Positions 1-9,775 are shown, numbered from the stretch's first letter. The stretch is 64,000 bases of DNA from Amaranthus tricolor (GCF_026212465.1 NC_080058.1:18784299-18848298), one strand, 5' to 3'. Made by a program: numbers and translations. The notes: a model not told the origin generated them from the sequence alone.

Positions 1-479
1 ACTTTTATTTCATCTGCTCACTGCAAAATAATCATCCTTATAGAAGTATATGATGGACCCTTAGCAAAACATGGAAGCATTCAAACATAATCAGATTTAG
101 AAATAGCTCATAAAGCATCCACCTGTGGCACCAATAGAGGAATACGGTATATATCATCTTTAGATTCAAAACGACCGTGGGCTTGAAATATATCGTAAAC
201 AAACCTGCAAATAAAAAGTTAGACAAAACCAATTATCCACATAAACTAAATTTTTTCCTCAAAACAGTAATGAAAACATGCTAAGAGCCTCGGACCATAC
301 TTTCTCAAATTAGATTCAATTACATTTGTAGCCATGTTATTTGAATCAAGCAACAAGATGCATCTCGCCTCAGTGTCTGAGTTTACAAACTCACCAAAAT
401 GACAGAAAATCACCAGTCTCTAGTGATCCATATAGAAAAGAAAATCGCAATGACACGAACAACTAAACAAACAGCACAT
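1..479 (-). pseudogene. Ulp1/SENP-like (C48) cysteine protease fragment, decayed
   Basis: Read on the minus strand, 479-301 and 204-123 join cleanly. The first ends at a GTATGG donor (intron from 300), the second follows a TTTGCAG acceptor (205-206), and the phases agree. The joined peptide contains RLVIFCHFGEF, then CILLLDS, then NLRKFVYDIF, then YRIPLLVPQ. This order matches the catalytic core of plant Ulp1-family proteases, which remove SUMO-like modifiers: the His-Trp strand, the Leu-Asp-Ser catalytic Asp, and the LVP-x-PQQ segment before the catalytic Cys. The codon where the family has the Trp after His is TAG (420-422). The next candidate exon (20-1, after a TTTTGCAG acceptor) begins with an in-frame TGA and shows no Cys-Gly before the window ends. 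It is therefore a broken copy. Family assignment is from remembered motif order, not a search. Confidence 0.6.
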
Positions 480-796
480 CTGCAATATTACTTATGAGGG
501 AGTTTGAAGAATGGTTGTTGATTAGCTTTATTAGTTGGTTTGTTTGACCAATTAGTAGTGTTAACTAATTTTGTTGGCTTTAAAGCTAATTGAATAGGTC
601 AGTTGATTGTGACAATGTTTTGTAAAATTAAATATTGACTTTTGATTGTTACTCAGAAAAATTGTCAACTAATAAGCCAAACCGTGGCTTTCTTATCTTA
701 GAATAAAAGACTAAAAAAGCCATTTACCTAATAGTTTTTTGACTTTTTGACAAACAAGAAGCTAAAGCAAAAAATTAATTCTCGAAACCTACATAC
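480..796. other. Intron-like AT-rich stretch
   Basis: No coding signal, RNA gene or clear element ends. It lies between the candidate exons and is probably intronic or degenerate repeat DNA. Confidence 0.4.
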
Positions 797-982
797 TAAA
801 CACAAACAACTTTTCTGCATATTCTTCATCTGCATATTCTTGACTTTCTGCCAACCAATGCTCAATCAATAGCTTCAAAATAAAACATCAACAGTAGGAA
901 TTTAACATTATGATTAAAATTAAAAGTTAGAACATAAAGGTTAAGAGTGAAAATACCATAGATTTCTTGGCACAGTTTGCTA
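797..982 (-). other. Two candidate small exons upstream of the C48 fragment
   Basis: Minus-strand 982-957 (26 nt, after a TAG acceptor, before GTATTT) and 872-797 (76 nt, after a GAAG acceptor, before a strong GTATGT donor) join in phase. They read through as NCAKKSM followed by LLIEHWLAESQEYADEEYAE. The peptide looks coding, but I do not recognise it in the C48 family. The end phase does not fit the 479-301 exon directly, so an exon is missing or the copy is rearranged. They could also be chance. Confidence 0.3.
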
Positions 983-1369
983 CTACATTACAAACACAAA
1001 ATAGCTAGCTATGAACCAAACACAATTTGCAACCATCATAATGACCATCAGCAATGAGAAAGTTATCGAAACATTTTAGACGTAAGACTATTGAGTTATG
1101 CCTATCATCAGACACTTGACAAGCTAATTATTTAACAGAACACATTAAAGTAGAAACAAAAGAAATGCGCATAAAACATGCTCAAAACGCATTGTCCTAC
1201 ATGTTTACTCCCAAGCATCTATTGCAAGAAACCATGTATCTGAAATCGTTACCCCTCTTATTCCATTGCCATTCAAAGCCATAAGGCCCAAAAGTACTCT
1301 AACTTTCACCAAATGAGAAGTAAATTCTAAATATACATTATTCCAAATTGTTTATTTTATATCTAGGCA

Positions 1370-1450
1370 AGGTTCATGGTCGCATCTATTCAACCTTACC
1401 CTGGCTATTGATAACAAGAGGGTTATTTTCCAATTATCCTTAATAGGCAG
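1370..1450 (-). mobile_element. Possible Au-like SINE fragment
   Basis: The minus strand reads CCAGGGTAAGGTTG, then ATGCGACC, then CCTTGCCTAG, preceded by an AACCCTCTTGTTA-like block. This is the order of boxes I remember from the 3' half of plant Au-family SINEs. It is short and diverged, with no target duplication found. The rest of 983-1634 shows nothing. Confidence 0.35.
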
Positions 1451-1634
1451 CATTATCCACAACTTCACATAAACAAAAAGCAGGTATGATTTAATGAATC
1501 GTTAAAATCCACAACAAAAAAAGGTGTAAATCTTGGGCCTATACACAATACAACACAAAATTCAACGGACAAACAGTTTTTCCCTTGAAGAATATAGCAC
1601 ATAAATTTGCTTAAATCAAATCAATTATGTTGTA

Positions 1635-4248
1635 AGAACAAAAGAATACCTTAGCAACGGACAATCAGTTTTTCCCTTTGAAATTGCATTACAAAGGCAT
1701 CAAATTTAAATGAGAATAAGCAAGAAGAATAGACACAAACAAAAGAATACCAAAATTTAGAAGTAGGCCATAGAGTCATCTCCATAGTGATGAGCTCAAG
1801 CCTACAGCATGACATGAGCTCAAGCCTAAAGTAAAGACCTTATAATTGAATATTGTGTGCTAGAGTATTTGTGGCAAGAAGTCATTTTCCCAACCACTAT
1901 TGGATATGAAAGTTAAGTGTGCTTGGCGGATAATGTTATAAAAGGGTGGCCTTCTAGAAATTTTTGTCAAATACGCACGAATAAGGTAAAAATGAACTAA
2001 AAAAATTGTGCTGGTTTGTGGAAAAGTGAAAAACTTACACATAAAAAACCATTTTTATGATGTTATTAGATCACAAAATCGATTGAAATTGCATTAGAAA
2101 AGCATGAAATTTTAATGAGAATAAGCAAGAAGAATAGAGACAAACAAAAGAAAACCAAAATTCAAAAGTAGGCCATAGAGTCATCTCCAAAGTGATGTGC
2201 TCAAGGCTGAAGCATAACATGAGCTCAATCATCAAGCATTAGAAACCTAGAACGCGTGCCTGGGATAACTTGTGTTACACCATTCCTAATAATAGCATAA
2301 TAATTAGTAGTAATTGACAAAGGATTTCCCATCCACCTTAACATTTCTAATACTAGCATCATAATCAGTAGTAATCATCATCAAAAATTGAGATACTAGT
2401 CTAAACAAGTTGCCATACACATTATACTGTTTTTTTCCAAACACCAACATAGCTTCTTGTTAGGAATTAATGAAGAGCTTATTGCTAAAAAGATAATCCC
2501 TTAATCAATTTAACTTGTTAAATTAGTCTTAATAGGTCATTTGTATTCCAATAAAGGGATGGTTCTTCATGAATATCCAACATAAATCTTTTAGTTGAGT
2601 GCTATTAGTTTTGATCTCACAGTCTACAATATAACAATTCACACTTAAGTATTAATACTTATCATTTTCACTTACACACAATAAGTTAAGGCCGTAAATA
2701 AATTACACCCAAAAAAAACTATGAAGAATTCAACTATTGAATAGATTAGCCAATAAAACTGAAAGTAAAAATTTTCAAAAATTACACTAAGAAAAAAGTA
2801 AACTAAAATGATAAAAACAACAAGAAAAATATGACATGCAAAATTCAAACACCACAAAATTATACCAAAGGTTTAATGATTTAATCTTTCATCTTCCCAT
2901 TAAGCAAAAATATACCAAAATAAATATTAAATTATATTGAGAACAAAAGAATACCTTAGCAACGGACAATCAGTTTTTCCCTTTGAAATTGCATTACAAA
3001 GGCATCAAATTTAAATGAGAATAAGCAAGAAGAATAGACACAAACAAAAGAATACCAAAATTTAGAAGTAGGCCATAGAGTCATCTCCATAGTGATGAGC
3101 TCAAGCCTACAGCATGACATGAGCTCAAGCCTAAAGCAAAGACCTTATAATTGAATATTGTGTGCTAGAGTATTTGTGGCAAGAAGTCATTTTCCCAACC
3201 ACTATTGGATATGAAAGTTAAGTGTGCTTGGCGGATAATGTTATAAAAGGGTGGCCTTCTAGAAATTTTTGTCAAATACGCACGAATAAGGTAAAAATGA
3301 ACTAAAAAAATTGTGCTGGTTTGTGGAAAAGTGAAAAACTTACACATAAAAAACCATTTTTATGATGTTATTAGATCACAAAATCGATTGAAATTGCATT
3401 AGAAAAGCATGAAATTTTAATGAGAATAAGCAAGAAGAATAGAGACAAACAAAAGAAAACCAAAATTCAAAAGTAGGCCATAGAGTCATCTCCAAAGTGA
3501 TGTGCTCAAGGCTGAAGCATAACATGAGCTCAATCATCAAGCATTAGAAACCTAGAACGCGTGCCTGGGATAACTTGTGTTACACCATTCCTAATAATAG
3601 CATAATAATTAGTAGTAATTGACAAAGGATTTCCCATCCACCTTAACATTTCTAATACTAGCATCATAATCAGTAGTAATCATCATCAAAAATTGAGATA
3701 CTAGTCTAAACAAGTTGCCATACACATTATACTGTTTTTTTCCAAACACCAACATAGCTTCTTGTTAGGAATTAATGAAGAGCTTATTGCTAAAAAGATA
3801 ATCCCTTAATCAATTTAACTTGTTAAATTAGTCTTAATAGGTCATTTGTATTCCAATAAAGGGATGGTTCTTCATGAATATCCAACATAAATCTTTTAGT
3901 TGAGTGCTATTAGTTTTGATCTCACAGTCTACAATATAACAATTCACACTTAAGTATTAATACTTATCATTTTCACTTACACACAATAAGTTAAGGCCGT
4001 AAATAAATTACACCCAAAAAAAACTATGAAGAATTCAACTATTGAATAGATTAGCCAATAAAACTGAAAGTAAAAATTTTCAAAAATTACACTAAGAAAA
4101 AAGTAAACTAAAATGATAAAAACAACAAGAAAAATATGACATGCAAAATTCAAACACCACAAAATTATACCAAAGGTTTAATGATTTAATCTTTCATCTT
4201 CCCATTAAGCAAAAATATACCAAAATAAATATTAAATTATATTGAGAA
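1635..4248. repeat. Tandem duplication, 1305-bp unit, two copies
   Basis: Copy 1 runs 1635-2939 and copy 2 runs 2940-4244 (a few bases more match before divergence at 4249). Text matches base for base over long runs; I noticed one difference (AAAGTAAAG near 1826 against AAAGCAAAG near 3131). There is no coding content; short frames occur twice at exactly 1305-bp spacing. The near-identity says the duplication is recent or is an assembly duplication. Confidence 0.95.
1678..2240. repeat. Older diverged repeat inside the 1305-bp unit
   Basis: The block beginning GAAATTGCATTACAAAGGCAT (near 1680) recurs in diverged form near 2086 (GAAATTGCATTAGAAAAGCAT). The two share about 150 bp, including TAGAGTCATCTCCA and GACATGAGCTCAA-like segments, about 405 bp apart. 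A weaker third trace (CAACGGACAAACAGTTTTTC) starts near 1564. Both blocks are copied again in the second 1305-bp unit. Confidence 0.7.
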
Positions 4249-4524
4249 TTTAGAAGAAGTTAAGAGGAAGTAAGGCCTAAAGTGTTTGATCCTAAATCAT
4301 CAATTGAAATAATAGCCTCCTGATTCTTATTGGAAGATTTAATCTTTCTTTTGCCCGTTTACAAAGAAATCAACCCTTTTTTTGGGTTATCTCTCTTCCT
4401 CTTAGTTTTTCCCAGAAAAAGAAGTTTAGCAGGAAGATAAGGAATGAAGAAGATGATTCGCGTGAGAAACAAGAAGAAGAAATGGAAGTAGTAGCAGGAA
4501 GATGTTGTCTTAATTGAATATAGC

Positions 4525-4566
<42 letters not shown>

Positions 4567-5470
4567 CTATGATCATAATAGTATGACTAGTGATTATACA
4601 TAGTATTAACTGAATGTACTATAAATTTAATTAACAATATATAATAATACCTATGATCATTATTGTTATTCAAATACATTATTTTCTTGGCCTATAAATT
4701 GCAATTGAATACGAGATACGTTTAGCGCCAATTACAATATATAGAACAAGTTTAATAAATCATAAAAAACTGTTCGTCGCTTATTTGATTCTCAACATAT
4801 AGATGGTGTGAATGGTAATAAAAACATAGTGTAATTTTGTTAAAAAAAATATTTAAATAAGTTTAATTATCATCATTTTTGTCATATCTTACTTTTGTTT
4901 ACCATCACCAATTTATAACTGAGAAGTGCAATTATTTACACTTATTGTGCTTAGATTTCTGTGTAAAACACGAATGCTATAAATATTCGCTAATATTTAT
5001 ATTATTTTATAAAATTAATTCATTTACAACATAAACTTAATTATTAAATCTTTGTATATGTTATGCTATTATCATCGTCAAAGTGAATAAATATTCTATT
5101 TACAACAACATTAGAATACACACTCATAGTAATTATTGATAATTGAGACAAATCAAATTTAAAAGTCTTCAACAATAATAGATAGGCGGGAGGATTTAGT
5201 TTAAAAAATAACCAGATTAATTAGCTTATTTATTATATGCTATAACGAAATTTTGTTTAATTCGTCTCGATTTATGAAATTTTATATTTTTCAAATAATT
5301 TTGTAGGGGTATTTATAAATATTTAGGATTGACTTATACATGATAAATGTGAAAAATGTACAATTTAACTAACAATGTGAAATGGAGAGTATTTAAAACA
5401 ATAATCAAATAAAATATTATAAATTAACATCATAAAGAAGTGATTCGCTTGGGAAATAAACTATTTCTTT
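4249..5470. other. AT-rich DNA without genes
   Basis: No supported coding sequence. A (TAA)12 microsatellite sits at 4528-4563. A short motif, AATAATACCTATGATCAT, occurs near 4556 and again near 4641. Confidence 0.6.
4528..4563. repeat. (TAA)n microsatellite
   Basis: Twelve uninterrupted TAA repeats. Confidence 0.95.
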
Positions 5471-5738
5471 TCCATATATTTTTGTGTGATCATCAAATAA
5501 ACATTACAAAATAGGATAAACTTAATCAGTGAAATGATGAGGAAACATTATTACTATTATAACATCAGCTTAGTGCTTGTATTTAATATAACTAATAAGA
5601 ATTCCATATATTTTTGGGTGATCTTCAAATAAACAGCATTGCAAAATAGGATAGACTTAATCATTGAAATGATAAAGAAACAGTATTATTGTTCTAACCT
5701 CAGGTTAGTGATTGTATTTAATATAACTAACAAGAATT
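5471..5738. repeat. 132-bp tandem duplication
   Basis: TCCATATATTTTT starts at 5471 and again at 5603. The following 130 bp match with scattered differences (for example ATAGGATAAACTTAATCA against ATAGGATAGACTTAATCA). It is older than the 1305-bp duplication. Confidence 0.85.
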
Positions 5739-5768
5739 AGAATCAAGATTAAGATTATGGCTATGATT

Positions 5769-5773
5769 GGTTT
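5769..5773. repeat. Left target duplication of the 2.2-kb solo LTR
   Basis: GGTTT, repeated directly after the element at 8012-8016. Confidence 0.85.
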
Positions 5774-5793
5774 TGTAATATCCGTTTTTTTTA

Positions 5794-5844
<51 letters not shown>

Positions 5845-8011
5845 AATAAATAAATTTAAAAAAAAATAATAATAATAACTCCCCATTAACAAATAACTTC
5901 CCACTTCTCCCTCTAAATCTTATAACTAACCTCACTTACCTATTATAAATTAAACCAATTACCCTTAATTTCATTCACATTATTACTCACACTTCCTTCT
6001 TCTCCTACAAACTACTTCCTCCATCTCCCATTTGCTTAAAATTCAGTCAAGAAAACGCAAGATTTTAATATTAAAGGTATGAAATTCCATCTCTTTATAA
6101 TATTGTTCTACCAATTTCAATCCAAATTACATATTTTGTATTTGAAAAAAAAATTACGACCTTCACTTTTCCGGCGATACGGCGATTACCGGGATACCAC
6201 CGGCATGCGACGGCGGCCACCGGAGCCACCGCCGGCCGGCACCATCTCCTTCTTCCTTCTCCCTTTCTCCTTCTCTCTCCTCCTTCCCTTTCTTCTTTCT
6301 TTTCGTGGGTATCATGGGATCAAAACCCACCTCTCTTTTTTTTAATCATGATTTCTTTAATTTTTTCTTTTATTTTCTCTTTTCTTTTAACCCTTGATCA
6401 AAACCCACATTTCTTTTTTTGTAATCATCATTTCTTTTTTTTTTTTTATGTTATTTAAATCCCTGCTCTTTTATACTACTCTTACAATTTTAAATTACAT
6501 GTTTAAAATTATTCTTTTAAAATAAAGTATACAAAATGAAAAGGAGTCTTTTAATTTATTTTGAATGGGTTGATCGAGGTATTAATTTGAGATATATTAT
6601 TTTATCGTGTAGACAACGGATTCGTAGACAGAGATTACTAGGAACTTACGTTGTCTAGGAGCGCATAACAAAGTAATTCTCAATGTCCATCTAATTACGA
6701 CTATCCCGTTAGTATTATGTGCTAAGTGATAATTAATGTGTTTAAATAGGATGCATGATTTTATATGACATTATTTTATATGATGTTACGTTTTATATAT
6801 TCTCAAATTATATTTACTATTATTTTTGTCAAACTTGAATTTATAATTACTATTTTAACAAAATTTATATTATTATTTTGATAACAAAATTTGATACGAT
6901 TTAGTTGAAAGAGAAATATTTATAATATTATTTTGATGAGAGTTGTATTATTATTTTAATAATGATTTTAAATGCGATTGAATTTGGAAGAAATATATTA
7001 TGATATTAATATTGCAATTGAATATTCTTGAGATATATTTTTCTTGGGAAAACCTATGATCATAAAATAAAATATATAATGTATGTTTGATTATATGTTT
7101 GTGTGCTCGGACTAATTATTAAAATATATTAAATCACGTAAAGTGTAACACGAGGGAAATTAAGCTCTTATATTTGTTGTGATCCAAGTATAAGGGTGAT
7201 GAACAGGTTGTCCTGTTTGGTTAGTATAGCTGCCGACAGGTATTATTATTTCTGATACTTGATACGATGTTTGGTCTTCCTTCTATTTGTTGTGATCCAA
7301 GTAGAAGGGGTGTGCACACTAAGGTTCCCTGAGACTACTTTGCTGGCTTTGAATTATTTGGGGTGACGACCTCTTGTTGAAGTAGGTATAGGGGTAAAGC
7401 CTCGGCCTACTAGCGTTCTCGTTCCCTCAAATTAAAAATTGATTATGTGGTTGTCATTATTAATTATCAAATTAATAAATTGGTTTATGTGGTATTATTA
7501 TTATATATATTATTTTAACAAATTATTTTTCTTTTAAACTCAGCTATATATTATTTTCCCAAAATTATTTTCAACTCAAATTATATTTTATTTCTTAAAT
7601 CATTTTCAAACTTTAATCGTTTTATGGGATGGAGTTGGAATTACTTGATTTTCTGATTTTGGGAGTTTTTCCCTTGTTTTTCTTGCATTCTTATGTTGCA
7701 GGTGATTGATTACATGGGAATCGTGGAGTGGAGATCACATAGAAACATAACTTTTATTAGAGTCGTATTTCCGTTTAAATTTTTCCTTAAGTTGTTTAAA
7801 TTTTATATGGACATAGATTGTGTTTCAGTCTTCTCTTATGTTGTAAGACCCTTTGTTGGATTTTAAGTTACTAAGTTATTTCTTAGTCGTTAAGCCTTAC
7901 ATTTATTTTATTAGAAATAGATGTGGCGGTAACACTCCCATGAGTAGGTTTTGGCTCATGTTTTTCATTAAAGGTGTTTTCAAAAGTCCGACCTATTCTG
8001 AAGGTGTTACA
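5774..8011 (+). mobile_element. Solo LTR, 2238 bp, TGTAA...TTACA type
   Basis: The element starts TGTAATATCCG and ends AAGGTGTTACA, giving the TG...CA ends and 5-bp inverted ends expected of a plant LTR. The bases outside both ends are the same 5-mer, GGTTT (5769-5773 and 8012-8016), a target-site duplication. No primer site, polypurine tract or coding domain lies inside, so it is a solo LTR left by LTR-LTR recombination. Its size and ends fit a Ty3/gypsy element. A TATA-like CTATTATAAATT sits near 5941 and a GC-rich CCGG patch at about 6169-6245. The small open frames inside (for example 6079-6345) are not supported as genes. Strand is assigned from the TATA-like position and is uncertain. 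Confidence 0.85.
5794..5879. repeat. (AAT)n/(AAAT)n microsatellite
   Basis: A long AAT run is followed by AAAT repeats, an A tract and AAT again. It begins 20 bp inside the solo LTR, so it expanded within the element. Confidence 0.9.
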
Positions 8012-8016
8012 GGTTT
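8012..8016. repeat. Right target duplication of the 2.2-kb solo LTR
   Basis: GGTTT, identical to 5769-5773. Confidence 0.85.
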
Positions 8017-8394
8017 AGAATTCGAATATCAAAATAAAGTTGTTGAGGAGAGATATGTATTTTTCAAGATTGGGACTTAACAGATGACTTTTGACTCAGC
8101 TCACCACACTAATAAATAAATGCAAATTATATGATAATTAACAAGATTTGTGATAACTAACATGATTTGTTTAATATAAAGACACAATACATACTACAAA
8201 TTATCGAAATGTTTAGCAGAGATTTATTAGTTTTAAATGTATGTTAGATTATGCTAATATGCGATGTTAAATGATTTTTACACAATGAAACTAACCCATT
8301 TACTGCCTTAACTTTAGTTTAACGTCGCTAACACCAGATACATAAGAAAGACCTTCGCTTCAAATTGATTTTTAAAGAAAAATAGGATATCTTA
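8017..8394. other. AT-rich DNA, possible Helitron body
   Basis: No genes. It may belong to the element whose 3' end is at 8430, but I could not find a matching TC-type 5' end. Confidence 0.3.
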
Positions 8395-8430
8395 GGGGTG
8401 CGCGTGCGTTGCACGCGCCCCACCAACTAG
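8395..8430 (+). mobile_element. Helitron-like 3' terminus
   Basis: A GC-rich hairpin at 8395-8421 pairs GGGG(TG)CGCGTGC with GCACGCGCCCC around GTT. It is followed within 5 nt by CTAG (8427-8430) and then T. A hairpin shortly before a CTRR terminus, inserted 5' of T, is the signature of plant Helitron 3' ends. Confidence 0.6.
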
Positions 8431-8499
8431 TTACTATAAAATATATTATTATGAAAGGACATGCAAAAATTTATAGAATATATAGCATATCATTGAGTT

Positions 8500-8586
8500 T
8501 TAACTATTAGAATAATTTTTAATTTGAGTTTGTTCTAACATTAGTATCAAAACCGAATGTAATAGAGAGGTCGTCTCAACTATCAG
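8500..8586 (+). mobile_element. Eroded copia LTR end and primer binding site
   Basis: GTTCTAACA ends at 8540 and is followed by TTAGTATCAAAACC. This is the copia junction LTR-CA + TTGGTATCAGAGCC with three G-to-A changes. The rest of the element is cut off by the gap. Orientation is opposite to the array. Confidence 0.4.
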
Positions 8587-8686
8587 NNNNNNNNNNNNNN
8601 NNNNNNNNNNNNNNNNNNNNNNNNNNNNNNNNNNNNNNNNNNNNNNNNNNNNNNNNNNNNNNNNNNNNNNNNNNNNNNNNNNNNNN
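8587..8686. other. Assembly gap, 100 N
   Basis: Exactly 100 Ns, a conventional size for a gap of unknown length. The sequence to its right starts inside an array unit, at the primer-site side of an LTR. The left end of the array is therefore hidden here. Confidence 0.95.
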
Positions 8687-8770
8687 ACCAATTGAAAGCG
8701 CAAGCCTCAAAGAGGTTTAACAAAGAAAAACAAATGAAAATTATAATGCAAAATGAACACAAGTGTTTAT

Positions 8771-8789
8771 GAGGTATCTTGAATACCTC
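8771..8789 (-). promoter_or_regulatory. Second leader hairpin in the array LTR
   Basis: Perfect 7-bp arms GAGGTAT/ATACCTC around a 5-nt loop, about 80 bp before the LTR end. Repeated in every unit. Confidence 0.55.
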
Positions 8790-8849
8790 CCCCTCAAATA
8801 TAGTTTATTATAATGAATTCAACAATTACAAATATAATAAACCTCCCTT

Positions 8850-8873
8850 ATCTTGAGAACAACCTCTCAAGAT
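8850..8873 (-). promoter_or_regulatory. Leader hairpin in the array LTR
   Basis: Perfect 8-bp arms ATCTTGAG/CTCAAGAT around an 8-nt loop. It lies about 105 bp downstream of the TATA box on the minus strand, so probably inside the transcript. Repeated in every unit. Confidence 0.6.
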
Positions 8874-8966
8874 CACAAATACTAAAGCAAAGTAAGAACA
8901 CTCTCAAGTTTCTAACAATGCAATAGCCCTCTCAACAATATGTGTGTTTGTGGTGGTTGTTACTAT

Positions 8967-9006
8967 GAGTGATGAATCCTATTTATAGCCAAGATATTCA
9001 TCACTC
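8967..9006 (-). promoter_or_regulatory. Core promoter with TATA box in a palindrome loop
   Basis: The minus strand reads GGCTATAAATAGG between GAGTGATGAAT (9006-8996) and its exact complement ATTCATCACTC (8977-8967). The arms are perfect over 11 bp and extend imperfectly (ACTAA/ATAGT). The same block is present in every array LTR at 2052-bp spacing. The TATA box is at 8988-8978. Confidence 0.8.
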
Positions 9007-9283
9007 TTAGTATTCCCTCATAAATCACCATAAACTCACATTTAACAACTCAATTAACATCCTAATTAACTATGACAATAAACATTGCAATAAACAATAG
9101 AGTAATGCACCACATAATTGCATAGTCACTTCATATTCTGACCAAAACAGAATCCAAAGTAGTCTGTTGATCTTCCTGTTGCTTTGATCAAACAACTCTC
9201 ATCAACCGTTCCAAACCTTAAACCATCCATATTCGACACATCTTTATCGACCATCTCTAAAGTACAAGACAAAGCATGTTCGA

Positions 9284-9775
9284 CTAATGTTTAAAGTGAA
9301 CGTCATCACTAAGATTATTGGCACTTGCTTTAACAATCTCCCCCTCAAGTCCAATATTCTTATCCTCCTCAAAAATAACTCTCTTTGACCCAAACACAAC
9401 ATCACCAACACTTTTGTGGCCTAGGCTACCACAATTAACTTGTAGCTCATACAAGTTCCTATGACTCCTTACTCCCTTCATGAGCACCATGCTCCCTCTA
9501 ATGACTTTCAAAACCCCTCCACTTGCTTTGAAAGTGCATCCTTTACTCTCAAGTCTACCTAATGAAATAAGGTTCATCTCAAACTTAGGTACATACCTTA
9601 CATCACCAAGTCTTCTCTTGACACCTCCATGAGTCTCAATAATAACCTCACCAATACCTTCTACTTTCACCTTTTCATCATTTGGTAAAGTAACAAGGCC
9701 ATAATCCCCATAACTAAGCTTAGTAAATTTTCCTTTCTCACAACAAATGTGGAATGAGCAACCGGAGTCTATTAC
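9284..9775 (-). pseudogene. Aspartic protease fragment, unit 1, in frame after TGA
   Basis: Open in the Gag frame from 9775 to a stop at 9284-9286. It starts VIDSGCSFHIC (retropepsin catalytic Asp-Ser-Gly), passes VRYVPKFEMNLISLG and ends in the LYEL segment that normally precedes the GAG-pre-integrase domain. It then runs through the polypurine tract and about 17 codons into the LTR. The Trp usually found just before the catalytic motif is replaced by the TGA. Everything downstream in a normal pol is deleted. Unit 1 differs by Met (FEMNLIS) and by Val-Val in the GDVVFG segment. Confidence 0.8.
9336..9352 (-). promoter_or_regulatory. Polypurine tract (array)
   Basis: Minus strand GGACTTGAGGGGGAGAT directly before the LTR start TGTTAAAG. 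It would prime plus-strand DNA synthesis. It is also translated, in frame with the protease fragment. Present in each unit. Confidence 0.8.

Larger units (their letters stand above)
8693..9335 (-). mobile_element. Leftmost visible array LTR
   Basis: 643 bp, TG...CA ends. On the minus strand its order is: TGTTAAAG at 9335, an inverted repeat around the TATA box (9006-8967), a hairpin at 8873-8850, a hairpin at 8789-8771, and CTTTCA at 8693. The next six bases, 8687-8692, are the start of another primer site, showing that a further unit continues into the gap. Confidence 0.93.

Noticed and set aside
1860..4162. 60- and 61-codon minus-strand frames found twice
   Set aside because: They recur only because of the 1305-bp duplication; no motif, and hydrophobic or low-complexity composition.
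6079..6345. 88-codon plus-strand frame with a Pro/Arg-rich stretch
   Set aside because: It lies wholly inside the 2.2-kb solo LTR; its composition reflects the GC-rich patch and pyrimidine tracts.
7853..8080. 75-codon plus-strand frame
   Set aside because: It crosses the solo LTR end and target duplication at 8011-8016, so it is a chance frame created by the insertion.
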